Source of the DNA: Acidimicrobiales bacterium
GTDB lineage: Bacteria; Actinomycetota; Acidimicrobiia; Acidimicrobiales; JAHEJN01
Direction of reading: 5' to 3'
NCBI GenBank assembly: GCA_024638845.1
Contig: JAHEJN010000014.1
Span: 1 to 56,251, forward strand
DNA: 56,251 nucleotides
The translations under genes and the position numbers were made by a program. Each line of letters opens with the position of its first letter. The first letter of the stretch is position 1. This document shows positions 1 through 8,439 of this stretch, one piece after another. The notes below the pieces were generated by a model. That model was not told where the DNA came from. It saw nothing but the letters and a program-made list of their open reading frames with translations, and searched no databases.

Positions 1-234
1 AATGATCAGCACGAGGATCACGAGGCCGGCCACCGACGCGACCCAGAACAGGGGCTGCTGGTACCACGGCTTCCCCGCCTCTGGCGCAGAACCTCCTGGG
101 CCGCCGGCGCCTGGGCCACCGGCGCCCGGGCCACCGGCTCCGGCACCCGGGGCGACGTCGGGCATGGGACTTCCAGGAGCCCCTGCGGCTGGGTCGGTGG
201 GCGGGGTCTGGGGTGTCTCGGGCGTGTCGCTCAT
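1..234 (-). CDS. Partial membrane protein, Pro/Gly-rich N-terminus
   Basis: Only the first 78 codons lie in the window; the gene continues beyond base 1. The N-terminus is rich in Pro, Ala and Gly, with three GPGAGG-like repeats at about residues 30-48. A short KPWYQQPLFW stretch follows, then a hydrophobic segment ending in GLVILVLII, probably the first membrane helix. The ATG at 234 is the first Met of the open frame; no clear Shine-Dalgarno is visible. The family cannot be named from this fragment. It lies downstream of the VOC gene on the same strand, 86 bases away. Confidence 0.6.
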   Translation of the reverse strand, partial: MSDTPETPQTPPTDPAAGAPGSPMPDVAPGAGAGGPGAGGPGAGGPGGSAPEAGKPWYQQPLFWVASVAGLVILVLII

Positions 235-320
235 GGGCGAAACGCTAGCGGGCCATGACCGCCGGGCTGCGGACCAGGCTGCTCGACCGCGGCCGACGAG
301 AATGACCCGGCCCAGTCGCG

Positions 321-656
321 TCAGTCGCCGCGGCGGGCTCCGATCCGCAGGCGGTTCCCGTCGGGGTCGGTCAGCTCCACCTCACGTGCCCACGGCTGCT
401 CGCTGACGGCCGCGCCGAACTCGGACGCGATGGCATCGACATCGTCGACCCAGAGGTAGACGAGCGAGTCGGGCGTGGCGTCACCGGTGTGCTCGGACAG
501 ATGCAGTTGAGCACCGTTGCGCTCCAGGAACAGGTACAGCGGCAAGCTCGGGGCGAAGCGATGCTCACCGACGACGACGAATCCCATACGCGCGTACCAC
601 TTGGCCGTCTCGTTTCCGTCGGATACCCGGAAGATCGGGACCACCTCGTCGGCCAC
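321..656 (-). CDS. VOC (glyoxalase/bleomycin-resistance) family protein
   Basis: This is a 111-residue protein of single VOC-domain length. It opens with a beta strand (EVVPIFRVSD), then a WYARMGF helix motif, and ends with ELTDPDGNRLRIG, the usual VOC closing strand. Members are metal-dependent isomerases, dioxygenases or drug-binding proteins, and the substrate cannot be told here. Bleomycin-resistance-like members share this length and the YLWVDDVDAI signature. The start is a GTG one base after the stop of the upstream LuxR-type regulator, so the two are almost certainly translationally coupled and co-transcribed. Confidence 0.8.
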   Translation of the reverse strand: MADEVVPIFRVSDGNETAKWYARMGFVVVGEHRFAPSLPLYLFLERNGAQLHLSEHTGDATPDSLVYLWVDDVDAIASEFGAAVSEQPWAREVELTDPDGNRLRIGARRGD

Positions 657-657
657 G

Positions 658-3258
658 TCACGACCCGCGATCGGGAGGGCCCATCATCAGTGGGGCCAGC
701 TCGGCGCGACCGTTCATGCCCAGCATCACATAGATGCGCTGGAGATGGTTCTCGACCGTCTTGGGTGTCACATCGAGACGACGGCCGATGTCGCGGGTCG
801 ACCAGCCCGACGCAGCGAGGCGCGCAACTTCGAGCTGACGGTCCGACAGCGGGTGTTCGCACGCAGCCAGCAGTGGAGCCTCATACGCCGGGCATCGACC
901 GGAGATCTCGTACGCGGCCAATGCCGCTCGGGCTGCCGCAGCGGAGTCGTCGTGAGCGAGGGCCTCGGCCGCGAGAGCATCAGCGGCCGCGGCCCAGGCG
1001 CCGAGCTCCACGAACTCGGCCGCCACCTTGGCCAAGAGGAGCGGCTCGGCGGCGGCAGCCGCGGCGGCATGCCGGGCCAGGAGCTCGACGAGGGGACCCG
1101 AGTCGCGAGCCGCCAGTGCGGCCAGCTCCGATGCCGCGTCCTCCGGAAACCCGAACCGCACGGCCGTGTGAAGTGCCTGAGCGCCCCAGACCACGTGCCA
1201 GCGCTCGGCGGCCTGCGCTCCGGCCTCGACGACGAGCTCGGCGCCGTCGCTCGGTTGGCCGGACCGGGCGGCGATCCACGCCTCGGCCTGGGCCAACCAC
1301 ACCAGGTTGCGAGCCTCACCACGGCGCGGGTCGGCGCTCGCCAGGTCGAGGAGCTCCCGGGCCCGCGCAACGTGGCCGAGGATCGCGTGGGTGCCGGCAC
1401 AGAATGCGGTCGAGAGAACGAGCGTGCCGATCGGATCCGAGCCGCGCTGTCGCTCGACGGCCTCGGCGGTATGGACGACGGCACGTTCGAGGTCACCGAC
1501 GAGCCAGCGGGCCGGCGTGGAGATGTACAGCCAGGGTGAAAGGAGGCGCTCACTGCCGCCGTCGCTGATCATGACCTGCTCGGACAGCTCGATGCCTTCG
1601 TTCAGCCGCGCCGCCGAATGGAGCACGAGCACCCGGTTGAGCCCGAGCTGATCCCGCAACAACGGGTGCTGCAACCGCACGACATCGGCGAGGTCGTCGC
1701 CGCGGTCGAGCAGCTCGATGGCCCCGTCGACCTTCCCCGTCATGCTCAGGGCCAGCGTGTAGGCCATCAGAACCGGACCGGCGGCAAACGGTGGGAGATC
1801 GGCATCGACCAATGTGCCTCCGAGCTCCAGCGCGGTCCCGAAGTCGCCGGCGACACCGGCGACCAGAAGCGACCGAGCCGCCAGCTCGGCCCGAACGGCG
1901 GGATCGGTGACTCGCGCTTGCGCTGCCGCGAGGTGACCGGCCGCACGGGCGGGGTCGCCCAGGCCGAAGAGCACGGTGTCGGTGAGCGCGCCGACCACCA
2001 TGGCAACCTGCTCGTCGGAGCCGGCCGAGTCGAGCGCCCGTTCGAGAACACCGACCGACTCGTCGTGGCGGCCCTGCATGGTCAACGCCCGTCCGAGCAC
2101 GGCCAGCGCGGTCGAGGTCTCCCCGGCCTCGATCGCCGCGCGTCCGAGACGCTCGGCGGCACCCGGATCGAAGCGATCGACCGCGGCGAGGGCCCCGAGA
2201 GTCGCGAGCTCGGGGGGCGGGGTGTCGCCCACGTCGAGCATCCAGGTGGACACCCTCAGGGCATCGACGGGACTCGGGTCGCTGGCACCGAGGCGGGCCG
2301 CGATGGCTTTCAGGATGTCGTGCCGGTCGAGGCGCCCGACCTCCTCGCGCATGACTTCGCCAAGCAACGGGTGCGCCATACGCACGACCACCGTGCCCGT
2401 CTGGTCGTCGATCTCGATCAGCTGTTGGTGCTCGAGGGTGGTGAGCACATCAGGCTTCGCCACCGCCGTCAGCGTCTCGGCATCGATCGGGTCGGCTATG
2501 GCGACAGCGGCGAGGCCGCGTCGCGCGGTCGGATCGAGATCCGCGAGCCGCCGCTGCACGAGGTCCTGCACCCGGCCCGAGGCCGCGATCACGCCCTTCA
2601 GATCCCAGTAGTGGGGGCCGCGAACCACCGCTCCGTCGATTCGGGACGTCCACAGGACCTCACGGAGGAACAGCGGGTTTCCCCTGGTGATCTCCCACAG
2701 CCGGCTGGCCAACGCAACTGAGATGGGGCCGTCGAGCATGCCCGAGGCCACGGCGTCGGAGCCGCCGCGATCGAGGGGGCCGACATCGATCCGGCGAAGA
2801 GACTGATCCTTCCAGAGGGCCAGTACGGCCGGGTCACTTGCGCTGTCGCTGCGGGTGGTGGCCAAGACCACCGCCTCGCTGCCGGCAGCCAGCGCCGCCA
2901 CGGCGGCGAGCGAAGCGTCGTCGAGCAGGTCGACGTCGTCGACGGTGACCAGCGGCGGCGAACCAGGGGCGGCGACGAGTCGATCACAGAGCTCGTGCAC
3001 CAGCAGCGCTCGATCGACGGCGCGGACATCGCCGAGCAGATGGGCAACCGCCCCGAAGGCGATCGAGCGCAGAGCCGGCGAGCCGGTGATGGAGTGGACA
3101 GCGCGTCCGGACACCGATGTGCGGTGGGCGATCTCGGCCACGATGCGGCTCTTGCCCACGCCCGCTTCGCCGACATAGAGGGCGCTGACACCCGACTCCA
3201 CCAGCGCCAATCCGGCCGCGACCTCAGATTCTCGTCCTTCGGTCGGCCATTCCACCAT
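658..3258 (-). CDS. Large LuxR-family (LAL-type) ATP-binding transcriptional regulator
   Basis: The 866-residue protein has the LAL architecture. An N-terminal AAA/STAND ATPase domain carries the Walker A GEAGVGKS at residues 30-37 and a Walker B-like LVTVDDVDLLDD near 105. A long helical, TPR-like middle region follows. A C-terminal LuxR helix-turn-helix occupies about 800-855 (LSDRQLEVARLAASG, then TPKTVENHLQRIY). Such proteins are ATP-dependent transcription activators responding to small inducers; the ligand is unknown. It is divergent from the lipoprotein operon starting at 3400 and is followed at one-base spacing by the VOC gene. Length and both end domains fit the family well. Confidence 0.9.
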   Translation of the reverse strand: MVEWPTEGRESEVAAGLALVESGVSALYVGEAGVGKSRIVAEIAHRTSVSGRAVHSITGSPALRSIAFGAVAHLLGDVRAVDRALLVHELCDRLVAAPGSPPLVTVDDVDLLDDASLAAVAALAAGSEAVVLATTRSDSASDPAVLALWKDQSLRRIDVGPLDRGGSDAVASGMLDGPISVALASRLWEITRGNPLFLREVLWTSRIDGAVVRGPHYWDLKGVIAASGRVQDLVQRRLADLDPTARRGLAAVAIADPIDAETLTAVAKPDVLTTLEHQQLIEIDDQTGTVVVRMAHPLLGEVMREEVGRLDRHDILKAIAARLGASDPSPVDALRVSTWMLDVGDTPPPELATLGALAAVDRFDPGAAERLGRAAIEAGETSTALAVLGRALTMQGRHDESVGVLERALDSAGSDEQVAMVVGALTDTVLFGLGDPARAAGHLAAAQARVTDPAVRAELAARSLLVAGVAGDFGTALELGGTLVDADLPPFAAGPVLMAYTLALSMTGKVDGAIELLDRGDDLADVVRLQHPLLRDQLGLNRVLVLHSAARLNEGIELSEQVMISDGGSERLLSPWLYISTPARWLVGDLERAVVHTAEAVERQRGSDPIGTLVLSTAFCAGTHAILGHVARARELLDLASADPRRGEARNLVWLAQAEAWIAARSGQPSDGAELVVEAGAQAAERWHVVWGAQALHTAVRFGFPEDAASELAALAARDSGPLVELLARHAAAAAAAEPLLLAKVAAEFVELGAWAAAADALAAEALAHDDSAAAARAALAAYEISGRCPAYEAPLLAACEHPLSDRQLEVARLAASGWSTRDIGRRLDVTPKTVENHLQRIYVMLGMNGRAELAPLMMGPPDRGS

Positions 3259-3399
3259 GCCCGCAGAGTATGGCCCAGCCCGTGGCTGTGGGTACTCGAC
3301 GAGCCCGCTTTGGGGGGTGGTTCGTACCGGTTGGGGGTTTCGCCGTCACCGCGGCACCCGCACGATCGGGATGTCGAACGACCGATGGAGGTGTCTTCC

Positions 3400-4248
3400 G
3401 TGCGCAGCAAGTGGCTCATCGTCTTGCTCGTGTTGCTCGTCTTGATCGCCGCATGCGGCGGCGGAGACGACGAGGCCGCGAACGGGCCAGCTGACGACGC
3501 CGCCTCGTCGTCGGCCAGCTCGGAGACCGCCGAGTCCGACGTCGAGTCGGCTGACGCATCCCAGGTGGCCCTCCGGCTGCCCGCATGGTGGCCCAGCGAC
3601 ATGCCGGTACCCGAAGGCCTCTCGATCGAGTCGCTCGTTGCCGATGATGTCGAGAGCGTCTACCGGGAACTGACCGGATCATTCCCGGGGGACGATCCGG
3701 CGTCGGCTGTCAACGAGTACGCCGGTGCATTGGGCGCGGCAGGTTTCGAGGTCGAGGCGGTGAGCACCGAACAGGGTGTCGTCGTCGCGTCCCGCGACGA
3801 CGTCCCGACTGCACAATTCCTGATCTCCGAGCTGAACGGCGGTCTCGGGTACGTCGCCACCTTCGTCGACGGTGTCGGTACCGCTGCACCCGACGCCGCC
3901 AGAACGGCGACGGGCACCGGCATCGGATCGGCCACGATCGGCGACCGTCAGTTCGACGTGACCGACGGCGACTGCGAGTTGACCGACACCGGCTACCGCT
4001 TCACGAGCACCGGCGACGTAGCCATGGGCCTGATCGTCGAAGTGGGCCCTCCGCCCAGGTTGCAGGCCGCGGGCATCCTGCTCGACGGCGGCGACGCGCT
4101 CGAGGACTGGTTCGTCGTGGGCGACGAGCCGATTCAGGTCGACATCTGGAGCACGGGCTTCTCGATCGTCGGGTCGGGCCGGGATCTCCAAGCCGGGCCC
4201 GATGCTCGATCGACGCCGCTCACCTTCTCGGTGGAGTGCGGAGTGTGA
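3400..4248 (+). CDS. Secreted lipoprotein of unknown function
   Basis: Translated from GTG 3400, the 282-residue product has a basic start (RSKWL), a hydrophobic core and the lipobox LIAAC, followed by a Gly/Asp/Ser-rich linker. It should be lipidated and surface-anchored. GGAGG at 3387-3391 gives good spacing to 3400, which makes 3400 preferable to the in-frame ATG at 3385. The mature part begins with an ARLPAWWPSDMPVPEG-like segment and shows no family I recognise. It is the first gene of a three-gene operon; its TGA overlaps the next start (GTGA). It is divergent from the LuxR-type regulator. Confidence 0.75.
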   Translation: MRSKWLIVLLVLLVLIAACGGGDDEAANGPADDAASSSASSETAESDVESADASQVALRLPAWWPSDMPVPEGLSIESLVADDVESVYRELTGSFPGDDPASAVNEYAGALGAAGFEVEAVSTEQGVVVASRDDVPTAQFLISELNGGLGYVATFVDGVGTAAPDAARTATGTGIGSATIGDRQFDVTDGDCELTDTGYRFTSTGDVAMGLIVEVGPPPRLQAAGILLDGGDALEDWFVVGDEPIQVDIWSTGFSIVGSGRDLQAGPDARSTPLTFSVECGV

Positions 4249-5501
4249 ACGGGCGCCGACGTCTCTCGGTGCCGGCCATCGCGGCGATCACCCTGGCCGC
4301 ACTGGCATCGCAGCCGGCGGTCGCGCAGGACGACGACGGCCTGCTCCCGATTCCACCGGACGCATTCGAGCCCGGGCTCCTGCCCGCTCCCGGCGATGAG
4401 CCGCCCGATCCCGTTGCGCCGCTCCCCGAGCCGGAAGGGGAACCCCCGACCATCCCCGACGGCGACTACGTGGGCGCATGGGGTCTCGGCGGCTCGTGGT
4501 GGTTGGGCACGGCGGGGTTCACTCTCGTCTGGACCGGTGAGGCATCGGGACCCATCGACTTCAGCGTCGAGGACGACGCCCTCGAGGGCGAATGGTCGAT
4601 GGAGGGCGCCGCCATCACCACGACGCGCGGGGTTCCGGTCGCGGCCGAGGGATCGACGCTCTGGTCGGCCACCGGCACGATCAGCGGGAGTGGGCCCTAC
4701 ACCACTGACGGGTCCGGCTCGGGCACATCGAGTGCGACCGTCGTGGCGCCCGGTCTCGGCCCCCAGACTCGGACCGAGAGCTACTCGTTCTCCGGTGCCG
4801 GCCAGCTCGACCACCTGCTGGTGGTGTGCGGTCAGGTCAACGGGAGCTGGCAGCAACGCTTCGACGAGGCCTTCGCCGGCAGCGGCATCCAGCACTCGAT
4901 CACGACGTACCTGTCGGCGATCCAGATCGACAGCGACGATCCGTTGGACACCGAGGTGGCTGAGCTCACCGAGCTCGTTGCCTCCGCCAATCTCGTACAG
5001 CCCGACTTCTCGAACCCGGGACCGTCGCTCTCGAGGCTCACGCAGATCGTGGCCCAGGCCGAGGGCCTCATCGCCGATCTCGGGTTCGACTTCACCGAGT
5101 GCGACCCGGGTGAGAAGTTCATGCGCATCATCACCGGACGGGTGCAGGACATCCTCAACTCGTACCTCGTCCACTGGCTCGGACAGGGACCTGGAATCGA
5201 CCTGGCCGACTTTCGTCAGGCGATCACACTGGGTTTGCGTTCGGGTGCCATCGGTGGCGGCGGGCCCGACCCGGCGGGGTCGTTGTTCCTGCAGTTACAG
5301 GCGGAGGACATCCTGCAACGTGAGTTCGACGACGCGGTCGGAGACGACCTGCTCGGAACCGGCAGCGACCCCGACCGGGTGATCGAGGTCGTCCTCGTCG
5401 CCGAGCAGCTCGGGATGACCCTCGACGACCCCGCGTCCACGTCGGAAGTGACCGCACCGGATGTGTGTCTGGCCCTCGGCCTCGAGGTCTCGGCATGCTG
5501 A
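4245..5501 (+). CDS. Secreted protein of unknown function
   Basis: The 418-residue protein begins with an Arg-rich n-region, a hydrophobic stretch and an AVAQ signal-peptidase-like site near residue 28, followed by acidic and Pro-rich sequence. The middle is Gly/Trp/Ser/Thr-rich and probably beta-structured; the C-terminal third looks helical and ends in Cys. No family is recognised. GTG 4245 is chosen because it forms a GTGA overlap with the preceding stop and has GGAG about eight bases upstream; GTG 4236 is an alternative. The gene sits between two lipoproteins, so an extracytoplasmic complex is plausible. Confidence 0.7.
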   Translation: MNGRRRLSVPAIAAITLAALASQPAVAQDDDGLLPIPPDAFEPGLLPAPGDEPPDPVAPLPEPEGEPPTIPDGDYVGAWGLGGSWWLGTAGFTLVWTGEASGPIDFSVEDDALEGEWSMEGAAITTTRGVPVAAEGSTLWSATGTISGSGPYTTDGSGSGTSSATVVAPGLGPQTRTESYSFSGAGQLDHLLVVCGQVNGSWQQRFDEAFAGSGIQHSITTYLSAIQIDSDDPLDTEVAELTELVASANLVQPDFSNPGPSLSRLTQIVAQAEGLIADLGFDFTECDPGEKFMRIITGRVQDILNSYLVHWLGQGPGIDLADFRQAITLGLRSGAIGGGGPDPAGSLFLQLQAEDILQREFDDAVGDDLLGTGSDPDRVIEVVLVAEQLGMTLDDPASTSEVTAPDVCLALGLEVSAC

Positions 5502-6016
5502 CGTGGCGCCGCCTCGCGGTCGGTCTGACGGCACTGCTCCTGGTGGTCGGATGTTCGAGCTCGGCCGAATCCGATGCCCAGTCGACCCCATCCGAACCTG
5601 CGTCGGCGGCGCCGTCGGAGTCCGCAGCCGAGTCCTCCGAGGAGGACTCGGCACCGACGCCGGTGCCGACGGCAACGCCTGCGCCGACGCCCACGGCGAC
5701 ACCCGCTCTCCTCGTGAATGCCGACGGAATCGACGAGATCGAGCTCCTCACCGGGGTCGAGGGCAACGACGCCTACGCCATGCTCGAGTGGGTGGGCCTC
5801 GACGCGGCGAGCGAGTACACCGTCACCGTGTTCACCGCCGATGGGCGGCCATGGTGGGCCTGGTCCGGGCCGGAGACCTCGGTACCGCTGGGCGGGCTTC
5901 GTACCGAGGTCGATCTGGGTGGTCCCCGGGCCGGACCAGGCGTCACCTGGTTCGTTGTGGGGCGAGACGGCGACGGACGGCTCGTGGGCGTCAGTTCGCG
6001 GAGGGCCGTGGCCTGA
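5495..6016 (+). CDS. Small lipoprotein with a beta-sandwich-like domain
   Basis: The product is 173 residues long. It has a clear lipoprotein signal (RRLAVGLTALLLVVGC), then a low-complexity Ser/Ala/Glu and Pro/Thr linker to about residue 70. The final domain of about 100 residues (LEWVGLDAASEYTVTVF onwards) resembles one fibronectin type III-like repeat. ATG 5495 overlaps the preceding stop by seven bases and has GAGG seven bases upstream. It is the last gene of the operon beginning at 3400. The role is unknown; a long flexible tether carrying a small beta domain suggests surface display. Confidence 0.75.
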   Translation: MLTWRRLAVGLTALLLVVGCSSSAESDAQSTPSEPASAAPSESAAESSEEDSAPTPVPTATPAPTPTATPALLVNADGIDEIELLTGVEGNDAYAMLEWVGLDAASEYTVTVFTADGRPWWAWSGPETSVPLGGLRTEVDLGGPRAGPGVTWFVVGRDGDGRLVGVSSRRAVA

Positions 6017-6081
6017 TCGCAGCACTCATCGGATGACTAGTCTGAGGGATCCATCGACAGACCGGCCGGGAGGTCCATCTG

Positions 6082-7332
6082 ATGAGTGAGGATTCCCAGA
6101 GGCGGCCCGGGCCGTTCAGTCGCCTCGTCGGATCGGTCGTCTCGCCGGTGGTCGACTCGGTCGATGTCGACCACATCGTCGAGCGGATCGACGTGAACGA
6201 CGTGGTCAGTCGGGTCGACCTCGATGCGGTCATCTCAGATCTCGACCTCAACGCCATGCTCGACCAGATCGATCCCGACCGGCTCCTCGACCGGCTCGAT
6301 CTGAACCGGCTGCTCGACCGGCTCGATCCCGACCGGCTCCTCGACCGGCTCGATCTGAACCGGCTGCTCGACCGGCTCGACGTCGATCGCCTGATCGGAC
6401 GGGTCGACATGAACGCGCTCGTGCAACGGGTCGACCTCGATGCGGCCATCGACGGAGTCGACCTCGATCGCGTCATCGGCCGTGTCGATCTCGACGCCGC
6501 GGTCGACCGAGTCGACCTCAATCGCGCCGTCGACCGGGTCGACCTCGATCGCGTGATCGGTCGTGTCGATCTCGACGCCGCGGTCGATCGGGTCGACCTC
6601 AATCGCGCCGTCGACCGGGTCGACGTCAATGCAGTAGTCGAACGAACCGAGCTCGGTGCGATCATCGCCCGGTCGACCACTGGCGTGTTCGGCCAGCTAC
6701 TCGACGTGGCCAGGACACAGGTGATGGGCGTCGACCAGGTGGTGCAGTCGGTCCCGGCCCGTCTCCTCCGCGGTACCCGTCGCGAGATTCCGGAAGTCCC
6801 CGGGCCCGCCCCGAGCCCGGTCGAGGTTCCGCCCGACAGGGTCCTGACATCGGAGGAACGGGCGGTCGCCTTCCAGGGTCGCTATGCCGGTTCGGTGTCT
6901 CGCTTTCTCGCCTTCGTCGTCGACCAGTTCACCATGGGTGCTCTATTCGCCCTTGGCTCACTCCTTGTCTCGGCGGCCCTCACCGTTGTCATCGGCACCG
7001 ACCTGACGCTGTCGGCGGATCGACTCCTGATCGTGATCGCCTACGCCTGCTGGGCTTTCGTCTACTACGCCGGGTCGACCGCGGCGACGGGAAGAACCAT
7101 CGGCAAGGCGATCCTGGGCCTCCTCGTCGTCGACGGCACCGGCCAGCGGCTGACCGCAAAGACCGCGGTGGTGCGAACACTCGTCTTCCCGATCAGCTTC
7201 CTCCTCTTCGGCATCGGCTTGATCATCGGCCTGTTCCGGCCCGACCGCCGAGAGCTCCACGACCTCATCGCCGACACTGCGGTCATCTACCACTGGGACG
7301 CAGCCATCGCCGCCCGGCGCGACAACAGCTGA
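6082..7332 (+). CDS. RDD-family membrane protein with N-terminal nonapeptide repeats
   Basis: This is a 416-residue protein. Residues 27-197 are nineteen contiguous 9-residue repeats with consensus [VIL]D[LVP][DN]xx[VLI]xR. A linker follows, then a C-terminal RDD domain (about 280-400) with hydrophobic segments around FLAFVVDQFTMGALF, LLIVIAYACWAFVYY and VFPISFLLFGIGLIIGLF. The hallmark R-D-D residues are at RFLAFVVD and in the RPDRRELHDLIADT end. RDD proteins are poorly characterised membrane proteins linked to transport or assembly. GGGAGG nine bases upstream supports the ATG. A strong hairpin follows the stop. Confidence 0.85.
   Translation: MSEDSQRRPGPFSRLVGSVVSPVVDSVDVDHIVERIDVNDVVSRVDLDAVISDLDLNAMLDQIDPDRLLDRLDLNRLLDRLDPDRLLDRLDLNRLLDRLDVDRLIGRVDMNALVQRVDLDAAIDGVDLDRVIGRVDLDAAVDRVDLNRAVDRVDLDRVIGRVDLDAAVDRVDLNRAVDRVDVNAVVERTELGAIIARSTTGVFGQLLDVARTQVMGVDQVVQSVPARLLRGTRREIPEVPGPAPSPVEVPPDRVLTSEERAVAFQGRYAGSVSRFLAFVVDQFTMGALFALGSLLVSAALTVVIGTDLTLSADRLLIVIAYACWAFVYYAGSTAATGRTIGKAILGLLVVDGTGQRLTAKTAVVRTLVFPISFLLFGIGLIIGLFRPDRRELHDLIADTAVIYHWDAAIAARRDNS
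6160..6672 (+). repeat. Nineteen tandem 27-bp coding repeats
   Basis: Nineteen 27-bp units encode 9-residue repeats such as VDLDRVIGR, VDLDAAVDR and VDLNRAVDR. Higher-order duplications are visible at DNA level: units 12-14 (6457-6537) are nearly identical to 15-17 (6538-6618), and units 5-6 (6268-6321) are nearly identical to 7-8 (6322-6375). The array expanded by in-frame duplication of two- and three-unit blocks. Confidence 0.95.
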
Positions 7333-7358
7333 GGTCGGCCTTCGTAGACCTCGGGTCG

Positions 7359-7390
7359 AGGCCCAGGTCGCTGACCTGGGCCTTCGCTTT
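7359..7390 (+). terminator. Strong hairpin terminator after the RDD gene
   Basis: AGGCCCAGGTC at 7359-7369 pairs perfectly with GACCTGGGCCT at 7373-7383, giving an 11-bp stem with a 3-nt loop, followed by TCGCTTT. The T-run is short, but position (26 bases after the RDD stop) and stability suggest a transcription terminator. Confidence 0.7.
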
Positions 7391-7494
7391 GATTCCGCCG
7401 CCCGTGTAGGAAAGGGTGTCCCGACAGGCAACGACTCGGCGCAGACACTGCGAGAGGACTTCACCGATGCTGGAGCAAAGGAGTCCGCACACCA

Positions 7495-8217
7495 ATGGAT
7501 GAGAAGTGGATCTGGGCATCGATCGCTGTCGTCGCCGGTCTGACCCTCGGTTCGGTCTGCGGATTACTGGTTCGCCGGCTGCTCGGACGTCCGGGCCGCC
7601 GGCCTGCGCTCCAGCAAGTCGCGGCACCGGCCAGCATCTTCGTGTTCTGGGTGCTCACCGCGGCGGGTGCGCTGGTCGCCATTGCCGTCTCGAGCCCCGA
7701 CACCCTCCGACCCATCCCGGCCGACGTTCTCGCCTGGCTGCCGAACGTTGCGATTGCCGGCCTGCTGTTGCTCGGCGGCTATGCGCTCGGCCTGATGGTG
7801 GCCACCGCGGTCGGTCGAATGGTGACTCGAGCATCCGGCACCAGGCATCGGGGGCTCGAGCGGGCCACACGCACGGCGGTGTTCGCCGGTGCCGTCGTTC
7901 TCGCTCTCGGGCAGCTCGACGTCGACACCACGACGCTGAACATCCTGATCGCGGCTGCGGCGTTCGGATTGGCGGCGGCCCTGGCCGGGATCGCCATCGT
8001 CGGCGCCCGCTCGGTCGCGCCCGATGTCGCGGCGGGCCGAAATCTTCAGCGGACCCTTAGCGTGGGTTCACGGATCGAAACCGGTTCGATCACGGGCACC
8101 ATCGCCGAGCTGGGCATCTCGCATCTGGTGCTCGACACGGGTGCGGGCGTGATGCACATGCCGTACAGCCTGATCGCCGGCCAGCCGCTCCTGATCATCG
8201 AGGCCGCAGAGGACTGA
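7495..8217 (+). CDS. MscS-like mechanosensitive channel-family membrane protein
   Basis: The 240-residue protein has four hydrophobic segments at about residues 7-27, 46-67, 83-105 and 124-160. The last is an Ala/Gly-rich helix (NILIAAAAFGLAAALAG) like the pore-lining TM3 of MscS. A small C-terminal beta domain follows (GSITGTIAELGISHLVLDT), resembling the MscS beta domain. It is shorter than canonical MscS and lacks most of the cytoplasmic vestibule, so channel activity is an inference. AAAGGAG about 12 bases upstream supports the ATG. It converges on the envelope-stress locus at 8236. Confidence 0.65.
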   Translation: MDEKWIWASIAVVAGLTLGSVCGLLVRRLLGRPGRRPALQQVAAPASIFVFWVLTAAGALVAIAVSSPDTLRPIPADVLAWLPNVAIAGLLLLGGYALGLMVATAVGRMVTRASGTRHRGLERATRTAVFAGAVVLALGQLDVDTTTLNILIAAAAFGLAAALAGIAIVGARSVAPDVAAGRNLQRTLSVGSRIETGSITGTIAELGISHLVLDTGAGVMHMPYSLIAGQPLLIIEAAED

Positions 8218-8235
8218 CCTCGATCGCGGGGTCAA

Positions 8236-8424
8236 TCAGCGGTCCTGCAACCGTTGCAGGAGGCCTATGAAGATGTCGGGGCGCTGGAAGATCATGCCGA
8301 TCAGCCAGCCGATCGCGGCGAAGCCGAGCACCACGAGGACGGCGACGCCGTCCCACGCGACCCAGATCACCGCGACAAGTGCGCCGGCAAGCGCCCCGAG
8401 GGTTGCTTTGTTGGTCATGGACAT
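8236..8424 (-). CDS. Small DUF2273-like membrane protein
   Basis: This 62-residue protein has two hydrophobic segments (LGALAGALVAVIWVAW and VLVVLGFAAIGWLIGMIF) and ends in RPDIFIGLLQRLQDR. That matches the small DUF2273 membrane proteins that accompany Asp23/Gls24 proteins. The in-frame GTG at 8436 is rejected because it overlaps the Shine-Dalgarno GGAGAAAGAG, which correctly places the ATG at 8424. It is the last gene of the envelope-stress locus on this strand, 15 bases after the preceding AmaP-like gene. Confidence 0.75.
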   Translation of the reverse strand: MSMTNKATLGALAGALVAVIWVAWDGVAVLVVLGFAAIGWLIGMIFQRPDIFIGLLQRLQDR

Positions 8425-8439
8425 CTCTTTCTCCACTGG

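Noticed and set aside
2995-3399. Upstream extension of the first lipoprotein
   Set aside because: It runs antisense through the LuxR-type regulator start, while GTG 3400 has a good ribosome binding site and gives a textbook lipoprotein signal.
6160-6672. Tandem repeats considered as CRISPR or minisatellite
   Set aside because: Units are contiguous without spacers, exactly 27 bp and in frame inside a gene, so they are protein repeats.
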